64,000 nucleotides of DNA from positions 1,718,571 through 1,782,570 of the forward strand of contig NZ_SAUF01000001.1 of NCBI RefSeq assembly GCF_004023665.1, given 5' to 3'. The translations under genes were made by a program, and so were the position numbers. Positions 1 to 7,948 of the stretch are shown here, in pieces. How positions within the stretch are numbered: the stretch's first letter is position 1; every line of letters starts with the position of its first letter. Below the pieces are notes generated by a model that did no database searches, was not told where the DNA came from, and saw nothing but the letters and a program-made list of their open reading frames with translations. Source of the stretch: Afifella aestuarii. Its GTDB lineage: Bacteria > Pseudomonadota > Alphaproteobacteria > Rhizobiales > Afifellaceae.

Positions 1-426
1 GGCGCGATAGGCCAATTCGGGGTAGGGGTTGGCGACAGCCGCTCGTTCTTTTGCCGGAAGAAAGCTCTTGTCCCCGCCATTGGCGAGATCGAACAAAATT
101 GCTGTCGGAACGATCGGGACGCGAAGCCCCGCCACCTCGAAGCCGCGACCGTTCTCCGCAAGAAAGGACATGGCGCCATCGGCCGCCGCAAGCCCGAAGG
201 CGGAGCCGCCTGACAGGACGATCGCGTCGACTTTCGACACGCTCGCTTCCGGCTCGGCAAGGCCGAGCTCGCGCGTTCCGGGCGCGCCGCCGCCGATATG
301 CGCGCTCATCACCGCAGGTTCATCCGGCAGGAGGACAGTGACGCCCGATTTCAGAGTTTCATCGGAAGCGTGGCCAATGCGCAGACCTGCCGGCATTCCA
401 GAAAAGGGTACCGGATAACGATTCAT
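1..426 (-). CDS. P1 family peptidase (DmpA / L-aminopeptidase-D-esterase like), C-terminus cut by window edge
   Basis: The first 142 residues are visible; the rest lies beyond the left edge. Motifs match the S58/P1 family (DmpA, L-aminopeptidase/D-esterase): an N-terminal GLRIGHASDE stretch (about residues 14-23), GGGAPGTRE (45-53) and VDAIVLSGGSAFGLAAADG (66-84), followed by VPIVPTAILFDL. In this family a precursor cleaves itself and the new N-terminal serine of the small subunit is the nucleophile; that part would be outside the window, so activity cannot be judged. The start is the ATG at 426; no strong ribosome binding site is visible. It lies downstream of livK, separated from it by a strong terminator, so it is probably transcribed separately. 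Confidence 0.85.
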   Translation of the reverse strand, partial: MNRYPVPFSGMPAGLRIGHASDETLKSGVTVLLPDEPAVMSAHIGGGAPGTRELGLAEPEASVSKVDAIVLSGGSAFGLAAADGAMSFLAENGRGFEVAGLRVPIVPTAILFDLANGGDKSFLPAKERAAVANPYPELAYRA

Positions 427-451
427 GCCGGATCAAAACGCAGCGGCAGGC

Positions 452-485
452 AAAAGAAAAGCCCCGGCGGAGATACCGCCGGGGC
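452..485 (-). terminator. Rho-independent terminator of livK
   Basis: A perfect 10-bp stem (461-470 with 476-485, GC-rich) has a 5-nt loop. On the minus strand it is followed by a T-rich run (complement of 452-460). It lies 26 nt past the livK stop and is a textbook intrinsic terminator. Confidence 0.9.
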
Positions 486-510
486 CGATCGAAAAAGCGG
501 GTTAACGCGC

Positions 511-1650
511 TTACGATTTCTTCTCTTCGGTAGCTTTTTCGTCGCCCGCGTTGAGGTAATCGTAGCTGCCGTCGTGCCATTCGTAGAAGACGTAGCCCGG
601 CAGCGACACGTCGCCCTTGTCGTCGAAGGAGAGCTCGCCGAGAACCGTGTCGAAGGTTCCGGTGTTCAGAGCCTCGTTGACTTCGTCATAATCGGCCGCG
701 CCGGCCGTTTCGACTGCCTGAGCCCAGGCCTGAATCGCGGCGTAGGTGTAGAGGACGTAACCTTCGGTCGGCTTGCCGGCATCTTCCAGCTTCTTCACGA
801 TCGGGGCGGCCGTCTCGCTCTTCCGCGGATCCGGCGAGAAGGTCATCATCGTGCCTTCGCCGGCATCGCCGGTGATGGCCCAGTATTCGTCGGTGACGAG
901 GGCGTCGCCGGAGATCAGCTGCACATCCATGCCCTGATCCTTCATCTGGCGCGCCATCAGGCCGGCTTCGGTGTGATAGCCGCCGACATAGAGGACGCCG
1001 ATGCCTTCCTGCTTCAGCTTGGAAACGAGGGCCGTGTAGTCCTTTTCACCGGCCGTGTAGGCCTCGTACATGTCGGCCTTCTTGCCGGCCGCTTCCATCG
1101 CCGCCTTGGTCTCGTCGGCGAGGCCCTTGCCGTAAGCCGTCTTGTCGTGGATGACGGCGACTTTCTTGTCCGGATAATGCTCGGCGATGAATTCGCCGGC
1201 GACCTTGCCCTGCTGGTCGTCACGGCCGCAGACGCGGTAGGTGCCGCCGTCCGGGTTCGGGCGCTCGTCCGTGAACGTCGGATTGGTCGAAGCCGGGGAA
1301 ATCTGGACGATGCCTTCTTCCGCGTAAACTGCGGAAGCCGGGATCGACGATCCCGAGCAGAAATGGCCTGCTACGAAGACGACGCCCTTGCCGGCCATCT
1401 GGTTGGCGACGGCCACAGCCTGCTTCGGGTCGCAGGCGTCGTCGCCGATTTCAAGAACGAGTTTCTCGCCGAGGACGCCGCCCTTCTCGTTGATGTCTTC
1501 CACCGCCTGCTGGGCGCCAGCCTTCATCTGCTCGCCGAAAGAGGCGTACTGGCCGGTCATCGGCCCGACCGTGGCGATCGTGATATCGGCCCATGCCGCA
1601 CCCGTCATTGCGAAGCTCAAAGCGACGCCTGCCAACATTGCTTTTTTCAA
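511..1650 (-). CDS. livK: Branched-chain amino acid ABC transporter substrate-binding protein (LivK type)
   Basis: A 379-residue periplasmic binding protein of the Peripla_BP_6/LivJ-LivK class. I chose the TTG start at 1650 because it gives a clean signal peptide (MKKAMLAG to the AWA cleavage motif, residues 1-21) and has GAGGGAG 6 nt upstream; upstream in-frame starts add residues without a signal character. The mature protein begins with the typical ITIATVGPMTGQYASFGEQM stretch and contains family segments such as GDDACDPKQAVAVANQM and FVAGHFCSGSSIPAS. It should bind Leu/Ile/Val-type amino acids and deliver them to LivHMGF, encoded just upstream on the same strand. A 145-nt gap with two hairpins precedes it, consistent with separate or boosted expression of the binding protein. 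Confidence 0.93.
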   Translation of the reverse strand: MKKAMLAGVALSFAMTGAAWADITIATVGPMTGQYASFGEQMKAGAQQAVEDINEKGGVLGEKLVLEIGDDACDPKQAVAVANQMAGKGVVFVAGHFCSGSSIPASAVYAEEGIVQISPASTNPTFTDERPNPDGGTYRVCGRDDQQGKVAGEFIAEHYPDKKVAVIHDKTAYGKGLADETKAAMEAAGKKADMYEAYTAGEKDYTALVSKLKQEGIGVLYVGGYHTEAGLMARQMKDQGMDVQLISGDALVTDEYWAITGDAGEGTMMTFSPDPRKSETAAPIVKKLEDAGKPTEGYVLYTYAAIQAWAQAVETAGAADYDEVNEALNTGTFDTVLGELSFDDKGDVSLPGYVFYEWHDGSYDYLNAGDEKATEEKKS

Positions 1651-1691
1651 TGGATTCTCCCTCTTTCTTAGATGGCACCATGATCTAAAAG

Positions 1692-1730
1692 ACCCGCGGT
1701 GCACGTGCGGGTGATTGAGGCGAACCTCAA
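1692..1730 (-). promoter_or_regulatory. Two tandem hairpins in the livK leader
   Basis: On the minus strand a TTGAGG-TTCG-CCTCAA hairpin (1715-1730) is followed by an ACCCGC...GCGGGT stem (1692-1697 with 1707-1712, 9-nt loop) and then CTTTTAG. They sit between the DUF6867-like gene and livK. The second could be a weak terminator of the livHMGF transcript or part of the livK 5' UTR. The structures are directly visible; the role is inference. Confidence 0.45.
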
Positions 1731-1795
1731 TTGTCTCGATCTAAGCCCATTCTCCTCCCGGATGGTACGGCTTTTGCTGACATCCGGATCTATGC

Positions 1796-2161
1796 CTAGA
1801 CCTTACGTTTCCAGCCAAACGGCCCTGAACGGTGGTAAAGGAAACTATACTGCTCGCTCATCTGGTGCGAGCGATTCATCTGCCGGGCCGCGGCTGCAAT
1901 CAGCATCAATGCGATGAAGTCGACGACATAATAGTGAAGACCCGTCGCAAAGCCTGCGGGCGGCAAGAGAAACGTGCCGTTGAACAGGCTGTAATGGATG
2001 AAGCGTACAGCCAGAGACAGAAGCGCGATATAGACGGCAAGACGCAGCCAGGAGCCCCAGGTGAGCGCGACGGCACGCCCTGTCATCCAGGCCGCAAGCC
2101 CGCCGAGCACGAGCGTGACGAGCGCGAATTCCGTGAGCGAAACTTCCCAGATCAGGTTCAT
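1796..2161 (-). CDS. Small membrane protein of liv operon (DUF6867-like)
   Basis: A 121-residue protein with about three hydrophobic segments (roughly residues 10-30, 38-55 and 75-92) and a basic C-terminus ending in WKRKV. Its start overlaps the livF stop (4-nt ATGA overlap), so it is translationally coupled and the last gene of the livHMGF block. Small proteins at this position occur in alphaproteobacterial liv operons and are called DUF6867; I recognise it by position and topology more than by sequence. Its role is unknown; an accessory to the LivHM permease is a reasonable guess. Confidence 0.7.
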   Translation of the reverse strand: MNLIWEVSLTEFALVTLVLGGLAAWMTGRAVALTWGSWLRLAVYIALLSLAVRFIHYSLFNGTFLLPPAGFATGLHYYVVDFIALMLIAAAARQMNRSHQMSEQYSFLYHRSGPFGWKRKV

Positions 2162-2901
2162 TCGGCCGCCTCTTTTCTGCCGCCCTCGAGATAGGCTGCC
2201 CGAACTTCCGGCCTTGCCAGAAGCTCTACCCCCGTGCCCGACATCGTGATCTGTCCGTTGACCATGACATAGCCGCGATGGGCGAGGCGGAGCGCATGAA
2301 ACGCGTTCTGCTCGACGAGGAACACGGTCAGGCCCTCTTCTCGGTTCAGCTCCTTGATGACTTCGAAGATCTGTTTGACCACCATCGGCGCGAGGCCGAG
2401 GGAGGGTTCGTCGAGAAGCAACAGGCGAGGCCGGCTCATCAAGGCGCGACCGATCGCGAGCATCTGCTGCTCGCCGCCCGACAACGTTCCCCCGCGCTGA
2501 TGCTGACGCTCCTTGAGGCGCGGGAAAAGGTCGAACACCCGCTGAAGATCGGCATCGAAGCTCGCGCCGTCGGTGACGAGAGCGCCCATCTGCAGGTTCT
2601 CCATCACCGTCATGCGCGGGAAGATGCGGCGCCCTTCTGGAGACTGTGCGATGGAGCGCTGCATGATGTCATGCGTCGGCAGATGGGTGATGTCCTCGCC
2701 ATCATAGACGATGCGTCCCTTGCGGGCCTGCGGGTTGCCGCAGATCGTCATCATCAAGGTGGACTTGCCGGCGCCGTTGGCTCCGATGAGGGTGACGATC
2801 TCGCCTTCGAAGACGGCGATATCGACGCCGCGCAGGGCGATGATGTTGCCGTAATAGGTCTCGACGCCTTCAACGGCGAGAAGCGGATTTTGGCCCGTCA
2901 T
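2158..2901 (-). CDS. livF: Branched-chain amino acid ABC transporter ATPase LivF
   Basis: A 247-residue ABC ATPase. Visible motifs are Walker A GANGAGKST, the Q-loop in SIAQSPEGRRIFPRMTVMENL, the signature LSGGEQQ, Walker B LLLLDEPSLGLAP and the H-loop region VEQNA. SPEGRRIFPRMTV and EPSLGLAP are characteristic of LivF rather than LivG. I chose the ATG at 2901, which overlaps the livG stop by 4 nt (ATGA); longer readings upstream only translate livG in another frame. It powers leucine/isoleucine/valine uptake together with LivG at the cytoplasmic face of LivHM. Confidence 0.95.
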   Translation of the reverse strand: MTGQNPLLAVEGVETYYGNIIALRGVDIAVFEGEIVTLIGANGAGKSTLMMTICGNPQARKGRIVYDGEDITHLPTHDIMQRSIAQSPEGRRIFPRMTVMENLQMGALVTDGASFDADLQRVFDLFPRLKERQHQRGGTLSGGEQQMLAIGRALMSRPRLLLLDEPSLGLAPMVVKQIFEVIKELNREEGLTVFLVEQNAFHALRLAHRGYVMVNGQITMSGTGVELLARPEVRAAYLEGGRKEAAE

Positions 2902-3905
2902 GGCTTCGTCTCCTGCTCGCCTGCGGGCTCTCCGGCAGACGCCGCCTGTCCGGCCGCTGCTGCGGCTGCCGCTTCGGCTTCCGCCTCGGCGACCTCCTCG
3001 TCCTCGACGCCGAGATAGGCGGCGATCACCGAAGGATCGTTTCTGACGTAATCGGCCGAGCCGTCGGAAATCTTCTCGCCGTAATCGAGCACGACGACAT
3101 GGTCGGAAATCTCCATCACCACGCCCATATCGTGTTCGATCAGGAGCACGGAGGTGCCGGCTTCCGATCGAATGAACTGAAGAAGCTCGTTGAGCTCGCT
3201 CGATTCGCGCGGGTTCAGTCCCGCCGCCGGTTCGTCGAGGCAGAGAAGCTGCGGGTCGGTGCACATTGCACGGGCGATCTCAAGCCGGCGCTGGTCGCCA
3301 TAGGGCAGGGCGGCCGCGGGTTCGTCGGCGCGCTCCTTCAGGCGAATGTGCTCCAGCCAATAGACGGCCTTGTCGATCGACTTCTGTCTTGCCTTACGGA
3401 ACCCCGGCAGGTTGAAGATCCCGCCGATGGTGAATCCCGAGGCGGCCATCAGCGCGTTGTGCTGGGCGACGAGCAGATTTTCCAGAACCGTCATGCCCCC
3501 GAAGAGGCGGATGTTCTGGAAGGTGCGGGCGACCTTTGCATCGCGTGAGATGCAGAAATCCGGCATCCGCTCCAGCAGGAAGATCGCTCCCTCGGCGGTG
3601 CTCATCGATTGCTCACCGCTTTCCGTCAGCTTGCGGACCTCCGCGTCGGAGATGGTGCTGCCGTGGCGCATGATGATGCGCCCTTCGGTCGGTTTGTAGA
3701 ACCCGGTGACGCAGTTGAAGACCGTCGTCTTGCCGGCACCGTTTGGTCCGATGAGGGCGGTGATATCGCCCCGACCGACATTGAAGGAGAGATCGTCGAC
3801 GGCCACGAGGCCGCCGAAGCGCATGGTCAGGTTTTCGACCGTGAGGACCGGGCTTTCGTCCCAGCGTCCCGGCTCGCTGACATTGTCTTTGAGAGCTGCA
3901 GACAT
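2898..3905 (-). CDS. livG: Branched-chain amino acid ABC transporter ATPase LivG, with acidic Ala-rich tail
   Basis: A 335-residue ABC ATPase: LTVENLTMRFGGLVAVDDL at the start, Walker A GPNGAGKTT, ARTFQNIRLFGGMTVLENL around the Q-loop, Walker B LLCLDEPAAGLNP and VLLIEHDMGVVMEISD. It is longer than the usual 250-260 residues for two visible reasons: an insertion of about 35 residues between Walker A and the Q-loop (MRHGSTISDAEVRKL to FCISRDAKV) and a C-terminal tail rich in Ala and Glu. Such extended LivG forms are familiar in alphaproteobacteria. It is coupled to livM upstream (1-nt overlap) and livF downstream (4-nt overlap). Confidence 0.95.
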   Translation of the reverse strand: MSAALKDNVSEPGRWDESPVLTVENLTMRFGGLVAVDDLSFNVGRGDITALIGPNGAGKTTVFNCVTGFYKPTEGRIIMRHGSTISDAEVRKLTESGEQSMSTAEGAIFLLERMPDFCISRDAKVARTFQNIRLFGGMTVLENLLVAQHNALMAASGFTIGGIFNLPGFRKARQKSIDKAVYWLEHIRLKERADEPAAALPYGDQRRLEIARAMCTDPQLLCLDEPAAGLNPRESSELNELLQFIRSEAGTSVLLIEHDMGVVMEISDHVVVLDYGEKISDGSADYVRNDPSVIAAYLGVEDEEVAEAEAEAAAAAAAGQAASAGEPAGEQETKP

Positions 3906-5356
3906 CAGTGGCCCTCACCTTGAGAGACCATATCGGCGCTGATCGTCTGACGTTCCTTCAAAATGGCGGATGGCTCGCGCGTGGCGATGAGGCCGCGGGG
4001 ACGCCAGACCATGATGATCACCATGAGAAGACCGAAGATCAGCATGCGGTATTCGGCGAAATCACGGAAGAGCTCGAAGCCGCCGATCATGACGATCGAG
4101 GCGATGACGACGCCCATCTGCGAACCGAGCCCGCCCAGCACCACGATCGCCAGGATCAGTGCCGATTCCATGAAGGTGAAGCTTTCCGGCGAAATGAAGC
4201 CCTGACGCGTGGCGAAGAAGGCGCCGGCGAAGCCACCGAACATGGCGCCGATGGCGAAGGCCGTCAGCTTCGTATTGGTGGTGTTGATGCCAAGCGACCG
4301 GCAAGCGATCTCGTCTTCGCGCAGGGCTTCCCAGGCGCGCCCCAGCGGCAGTTTGCGGAGCCTGAGCGTCACCAGGTTGGTGATCATGGCAAGCGCCAGG
4401 ATGATGTAGAAGAAGTAGGCCTGCTTGTAGGCGGAATCGTAGCCGATCCCGAGAAGGCCGGGCAGGTTTTCCGCGCCCCGCTTGAATTCCAGCCCGAAGA
4501 ATGTCGGATCGGGAATGCCGGAGATGCCGTTCGGCCCGCCGGTGAACGTATACCAGTTCAAGAGCACGACGCGGATGATCTCACCGAACGCGAGTGTGAC
4601 GATGGCGAGATAATCGCCTCGAAGCCGCAGCACCGGGAAGCCGAGAATGAGGCCCCAGCAGGCCGCCAGGATGCCCGCGATCGGAAGAGCGAACCAGAAG
4701 CCGACTTCGAAGAACTGGGCGAAGAGGGCGAAGGAATAGGCGCCCACCGCATAGAAGGCGACGTAGCCGAGATCGAGGAGGCCCGCGAGGCCCACCACGA
4801 TGTTCAGCCCCCAGCCGAGCATGATGTAGGTGAGAACGAGCACGCCCAGATCGATGAACTGCTTATCCTTCATCGGGAAGAGGGCGAGGATGATGACCGG
4901 GTAGAGGACCGCCGCGACCAGTGCCACGACTCCGACCGACTTCGAATGGCGCGCGAAATGCTCAGATAACGGTGTGCCTTCGCCGGAGCCGAAGGCGCGC
5001 AGAAGAAGCGGCCTCGTTCCGGTCTTGGTGGCCGGCCGCCACAGCAGAATGCGAAAGAGGAGACGGCCGACGAAGACGACGACGATGGCGGTGCCGAAGG
5101 CTTGCCAGCGGGTCGACAGGTCCAGTCCACCGATCGCGATGTCGGTGCGGAAGCCGATGAAAAAGAGGAAGAGAGCTGCTGCGATCGCGGCGGCGATGGC
5201 GGCATCCTTCAAGGCAGCGGCGATTGCGGAAAGACGCTGCGGTTCTTCGACGAAGGGGGGCTCGCCGGCATAGCCGGCGACGCGCTGTTCCCACTCCACC
5301 AAGGCGCCTGGCGCCTGCTTTTCGTCGGCGCTGCCTGCCTGGTTTATGTTGGACAT
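3905..5356 (-). CDS. livM: Branched-chain amino acid ABC transporter permease LivM
   Basis: A 483-residue integral membrane protein. The C-terminal two thirds is the LivM core, with segments such as GLNIVVGLAGLLDLGYVAFYAVGAYS and RGDYLAIVTLAFGEIIR, the cytoplasmic EAA-like loop LPLGRAWEALREDEIACRSLGIN and a final GLIATREPS. The N-terminal ~150 residues are an extension with extra hydrophobic helices and a polar leader, seen in other alphaproteobacterial LivM proteins. It pairs with LivH to form the channel. It begins 1 nt after the livH stop and overlaps livG by 1 nt, so the block is one operon. Confidence 0.94.
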   Translation of the reverse strand: MSNINQAGSADEKQAPGALVEWEQRVAGYAGEPPFVEEPQRLSAIAAALKDAAIAAAIAAALFLFFIGFRTDIAIGGLDLSTRWQAFGTAIVVVFVGRLLFRILLWRPATKTGTRPLLLRAFGSGEGTPLSEHFARHSKSVGVVALVAAVLYPVIILALFPMKDKQFIDLGVLVLTYIMLGWGLNIVVGLAGLLDLGYVAFYAVGAYSFALFAQFFEVGFWFALPIAGILAACWGLILGFPVLRLRGDYLAIVTLAFGEIIRVVLLNWYTFTGGPNGISGIPDPTFFGLEFKRGAENLPGLLGIGYDSAYKQAYFFYIILALAMITNLVTLRLRKLPLGRAWEALREDEIACRSLGINTTNTKLTAFAIGAMFGGFAGAFFATRQGFISPESFTFMESALILAIVVLGGLGSQMGVVIASIVMIGGFELFRDFAEYRMLIFGLLMVIIMVWRPRGLIATREPSAILKERQTISADMVSQGEGH

Positions 5357-5357
5357 G

Positions 5358-6284
5358 TCAGACTTTCTCGACTTCCGGTTTGCCGAGGAGCCCGGAGGGC
5401 AGGAAGATGAGCGTGATCGCCAGGATCGAGAACGCCGCCACGTCCTTGTACTCCACCGAGAAGTATCCGGACCAGAAGGTCTCGATGAGACCGATGGCGA
5501 GGCCTCCGAGCATGGCGCCGGGCAGAGAGCCGATGCCGCCCAGAACGGCCGCTGTGAAGGCTTTCACGCCGGCGATGAAGCCGATGTAGAAGTCGATCAC
5601 GCCGTAGTAGAGCAGGAACATGACGCCCGCGACGGCCGCAAGGGCGGCGCCCATGACGAAGGTCAAAGAGATCGTCCGGTCAACGTTGACGCCAAGCAGC
5701 GAGGCCATCTTGGCATCCTGCTCGCAAGCCCGCTGAGCGCGTCCGAGCGAGGTCTTGGAGATCAGCATCGAGAAGCCGGCCATCAGAACGACGGTCGTGA
5801 CGATGATGATGATCTGCATGTAGGAGAGCTGCACCACGATACTGCCGGTCTCCGCATCGCCCTGCATCAGGGTGATACCTCCGGTGATCTGCGGCGGCAG
5901 CGGCTTAACGCGCGCGCCCTGCGTCAGCTGCACGAAGTTCTGCAGCGTGATCGACATGCCGATGGCGGTGATGAGCGGCGCCAGGCGGAAGGAGCCGCGA
6001 AGCGGCCGGTAGGCCATGCGCTCGACTGTCCATCCCCAGACGGAGGTGAAGATCATCGCGATGATGAGGACTGCAAGCAGGATGAGCGGCAGTGCCGTCA
6101 CTCCGATTGCGAGCATAATCAAGAAAACGGTGAGAGCGATGAAGGCGCTCACCATAAAAATATCGCCATGGGCGAAATTGATCATGCCGATGATGCCGTA
6201 AACCATCGTATAGCCGATGGCGATAAGGCCGTAGATCGAACCGAGCGTGACGCCGTTGATCAGCTGCTGAACGAAATATTCCAT
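5358..6284 (-). CDS. livH: Branched-chain amino acid ABC transporter permease LivH
   Basis: A 308-residue permease with the LivH opening (MEYFVQQLINGVTLGSIYGLIAIGYTMVYG), IGMINFAHGDIFMV, and the EAA loop SLGRAQRACEQDAKMASLLGV in the middle. About eight membrane segments are apparent. It is the first gene of the livHMGF block. The intergenic region upstream holds a TATAAT box and a 10-bp palindrome, so the operon promoter is probably there. Its spacing to livM is 1 nt. Confidence 0.95.
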   Translation of the reverse strand: MEYFVQQLINGVTLGSIYGLIAIGYTMVYGIIGMINFAHGDIFMVSAFIALTVFLIMLAIGVTALPLILLAVLIIAMIFTSVWGWTVERMAYRPLRGSFRLAPLITAIGMSITLQNFVQLTQGARVKPLPPQITGGITLMQGDAETGSIVVQLSYMQIIIIVTTVVLMAGFSMLISKTSLGRAQRACEQDAKMASLLGVNVDRTISLTFVMGAALAAVAGVMFLLYYGVIDFYIGFIAGVKAFTAAVLGGIGSLPGAMLGGLAIGLIETFWSGYFSVEYKDVAAFSILAITLIFLPSGLLGKPEVEKV

Positions 6285-6321
6285 CGTTCTTTAATTGTAC
6301 CCCTCTTATGGCCATTATTTT

Positions 6322-6358
6322 ATTATAGGCTCACGTTCGAGTGCGGAACACTCGAACG
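6322..6358 (-). promoter_or_regulatory. Candidate liv operon promoter with palindromic operator
   Basis: On the minus strand TATAAT occupies 6327-6322, about 38 nt before the livH start. A perfect 10-bp inverted repeat (CGTTCGAGTG at 6334-6343, CACTCGAACG at 6349-6358, 5-nt centre) lies immediately upstream, where the -35 box would be. No good -35 hexamer is visible, which fits an activator- or repressor-controlled promoter. The regulator is not identifiable from the window. Confidence 0.5.
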
Positions 6359-6438
6359 CCAAAGAGGTCAATCGTTTAGCAAGCCGTCACACTGTGCACA
6401 ATATGCGGCGGTGGACGGTGTGACGGTTTCGACGAAAG

Positions 6439-6453
6439 TCTGAAATATTCAGA
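6439..6453 (-). terminator. Short hairpin directly after the outer membrane protein stop
   Basis: A perfect 6-bp A/T-rich inverted repeat (TCTGAA and TTCAGA around 3 nt) begins at the base after the TAA stop and is followed on the minus strand by CTTTCG. It is weak as a terminator but well placed. Confidence 0.35.
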
Positions 6454-7710
6454 TTATGGAAGACGAACGGCGATACCGGCGCGCACCGTGTCTACAGATG
6501 GTTCGAAGCTCGCCGCACCTGCAACGACATCGCCGGTCACGTCTTCGAATTCGTCGTGGAGATACTCGAGCCGCCCAAACACGTGATCGGTAATCGCAAC
6601 GTCGACACCAGCACCGACCGTCCAGCCTTTCGCAGGCTCGACATTGAGCGAAGACGTGCCTTCCTGTTGGAAGTGGACTTGCGTGATGGCAAAACCGCCC
6701 GCGAGGTAGGGCAGGAACCGGTCCCAGGCATAACCGATACGGCCGCGCACATGCGCATCCCACATCGGCTCCTTGTCGAGCCGCACGCCCGCGATGGTCG
6801 ATGTCGATTCGCCCTCGCGGAGGCTGAGATCGGCATCGAGGCCCGTGACGACATTGCCAAACTGGTAGTTCGCACCAAGGAACATGCCCGTGCCGAAGCT
6901 GCCGTCGCTCGCATCATCGCTGCCGAGGCCGGCGATCTCTGCATCGTCCTGGAGCATCGACGCGCTGACCATCGCACCGCCGTAAAAGCCCGACCAGGTG
7001 TTTCCGGGCCTCGTCAGGAAGCTTTCGGGATAGTCCTTAAAGCCGTTGCCGAGAGCGAAGATGATGGCGCCACGAAACTGCTGGGCCTCCGGCTCGAACT
7101 CCGTCGAGCCGCCGCTGAAGACGTAATCCTCGGCGCCGAAGCGGGTGTAGAGGTATTCCGCGCGCAGGCGGATCGGATAGTAGACCGCAACTTCGAGGCC
7201 GGCGCCGACCGACCAGCCGAGATGGCGGGTCACATCGCCCTGGGTCATCGGCGCGAGAGAATGGCCATGGATCTCGGCCACGCGGCCGCCGGCCATGACG
7301 TACGGCATGAAGCGGCCCCACGTATAGCCGAGGCGCCCATAGACACCGGCATCCCAGATGTAATCGCTGCCCACTGAGACGGACGCATTTTCCGTCTTGG
7401 TCTCGTGGATGGTGATGTCACCTTCCAGGCCGAGGACGACATTGCCGAAGAGCCAGTTGTAGCCGCGCAGTCCGCCGCCGGAAAAACCGCCATGGTCGCT
7501 CATGGAGAAGTCGGTGCCGGCGGGGGTCCGACCGTCGATATTGTCCGACGACCAACCGAAATGCATGCCGGTGTAGAAGCCCTCCCATTGCGACACGGAC
7601 ACCGGAGATGTGACCGGAACATAGGGTGCGGGCGCTTCTGGAAGATCGGCGGCGAGAGCGGGGCCTGCAAGGACGACCATGCCGAAGACGGCTGTTCCAA
7701 GACCACGCAT
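6454..7710 (-). CDS. Outer membrane protein with two tandem Omp25/31-type beta-barrel domains
   Basis: 418 residues from the ATG at 7710, preceded by GAGGTGA and giving a signal peptide (MRGLGTAVFGMVVLAGPALA then ADLPEAP, the ADLP start typical of rhizobial Omp25/31 porin-like proteins). The mature chain holds two similar halves. Each opens with W(E/S)GFYtG or W-GFYGG, then has GNVVLGLEGD / GNVVTGLDAD, WDA-V-GRLGYTWGRFMPYVMAGG / WDAHVRGRIGYAWDRFLPYLAGG, GWSVGAGLEVA / GWTVGAGVDVA and RAEYLYTRF / RLEYLHDEF. Each half is the size of one 8-stranded barrel. The end, GIAVRLP, does not finish in the usual aromatic residue. It is probably a structural envelope protein or small porin. A single 16-stranded barrel is the alternative. 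Confidence 0.85.
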   Translation of the reverse strand: MRGLGTAVFGMVVLAGPALAADLPEAPAPYVPVTSPVSVSQWEGFYTGMHFGWSSDNIDGRTPAGTDFSMSDHGGFSGGGLRGYNWLFGNVVLGLEGDITIHETKTENASVSVGSDYIWDAGVYGRLGYTWGRFMPYVMAGGRVAEIHGHSLAPMTQGDVTRHLGWSVGAGLEVAVYYPIRLRAEYLYTRFGAEDYVFSGGSTEFEPEAQQFRGAIIFALGNGFKDYPESFLTRPGNTWSGFYGGAMVSASMLQDDAEIAGLGSDDASDGSFGTGMFLGANYQFGNVVTGLDADLSLREGESTSTIAGVRLDKEPMWDAHVRGRIGYAWDRFLPYLAGGFAITQVHFQQEGTSSLNVEPAKGWTVGAGVDVAITDHVFGRLEYLHDEFEDVTGDVVAGAASFEPSVDTVRAGIAVRLP

Positions 7711-7948
7711 CCAAATCACCTCGAGCTTCCGCGAACTTCGCAATCGAGGGCAGCTATCTTCCCCGCAGGATCAGGCGTCAATTGAACGAGCCTGCCGAGG
7801 TGCAGTTCACGAAACGGTGTTGCCGATCGGCCATAGAGCCCGGGAAGGCGGTCGGTGAATATTCCGGGCTGGTCCTTTGTGCAGTACGGGGCCTGCGGTT
7901 TTCGCAAGCCCCGAGGTCGCGAGCTCCGGCATTCGCGGAGGCCTTCGA

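Noticed and set aside
298..1671. Long plus-strand open frame over livK
   Set aside because: It is the antisense of livK in a GC-rich genome and shows no domain or ribosome binding site; the same holds for other long opposite-strand frames in this window.
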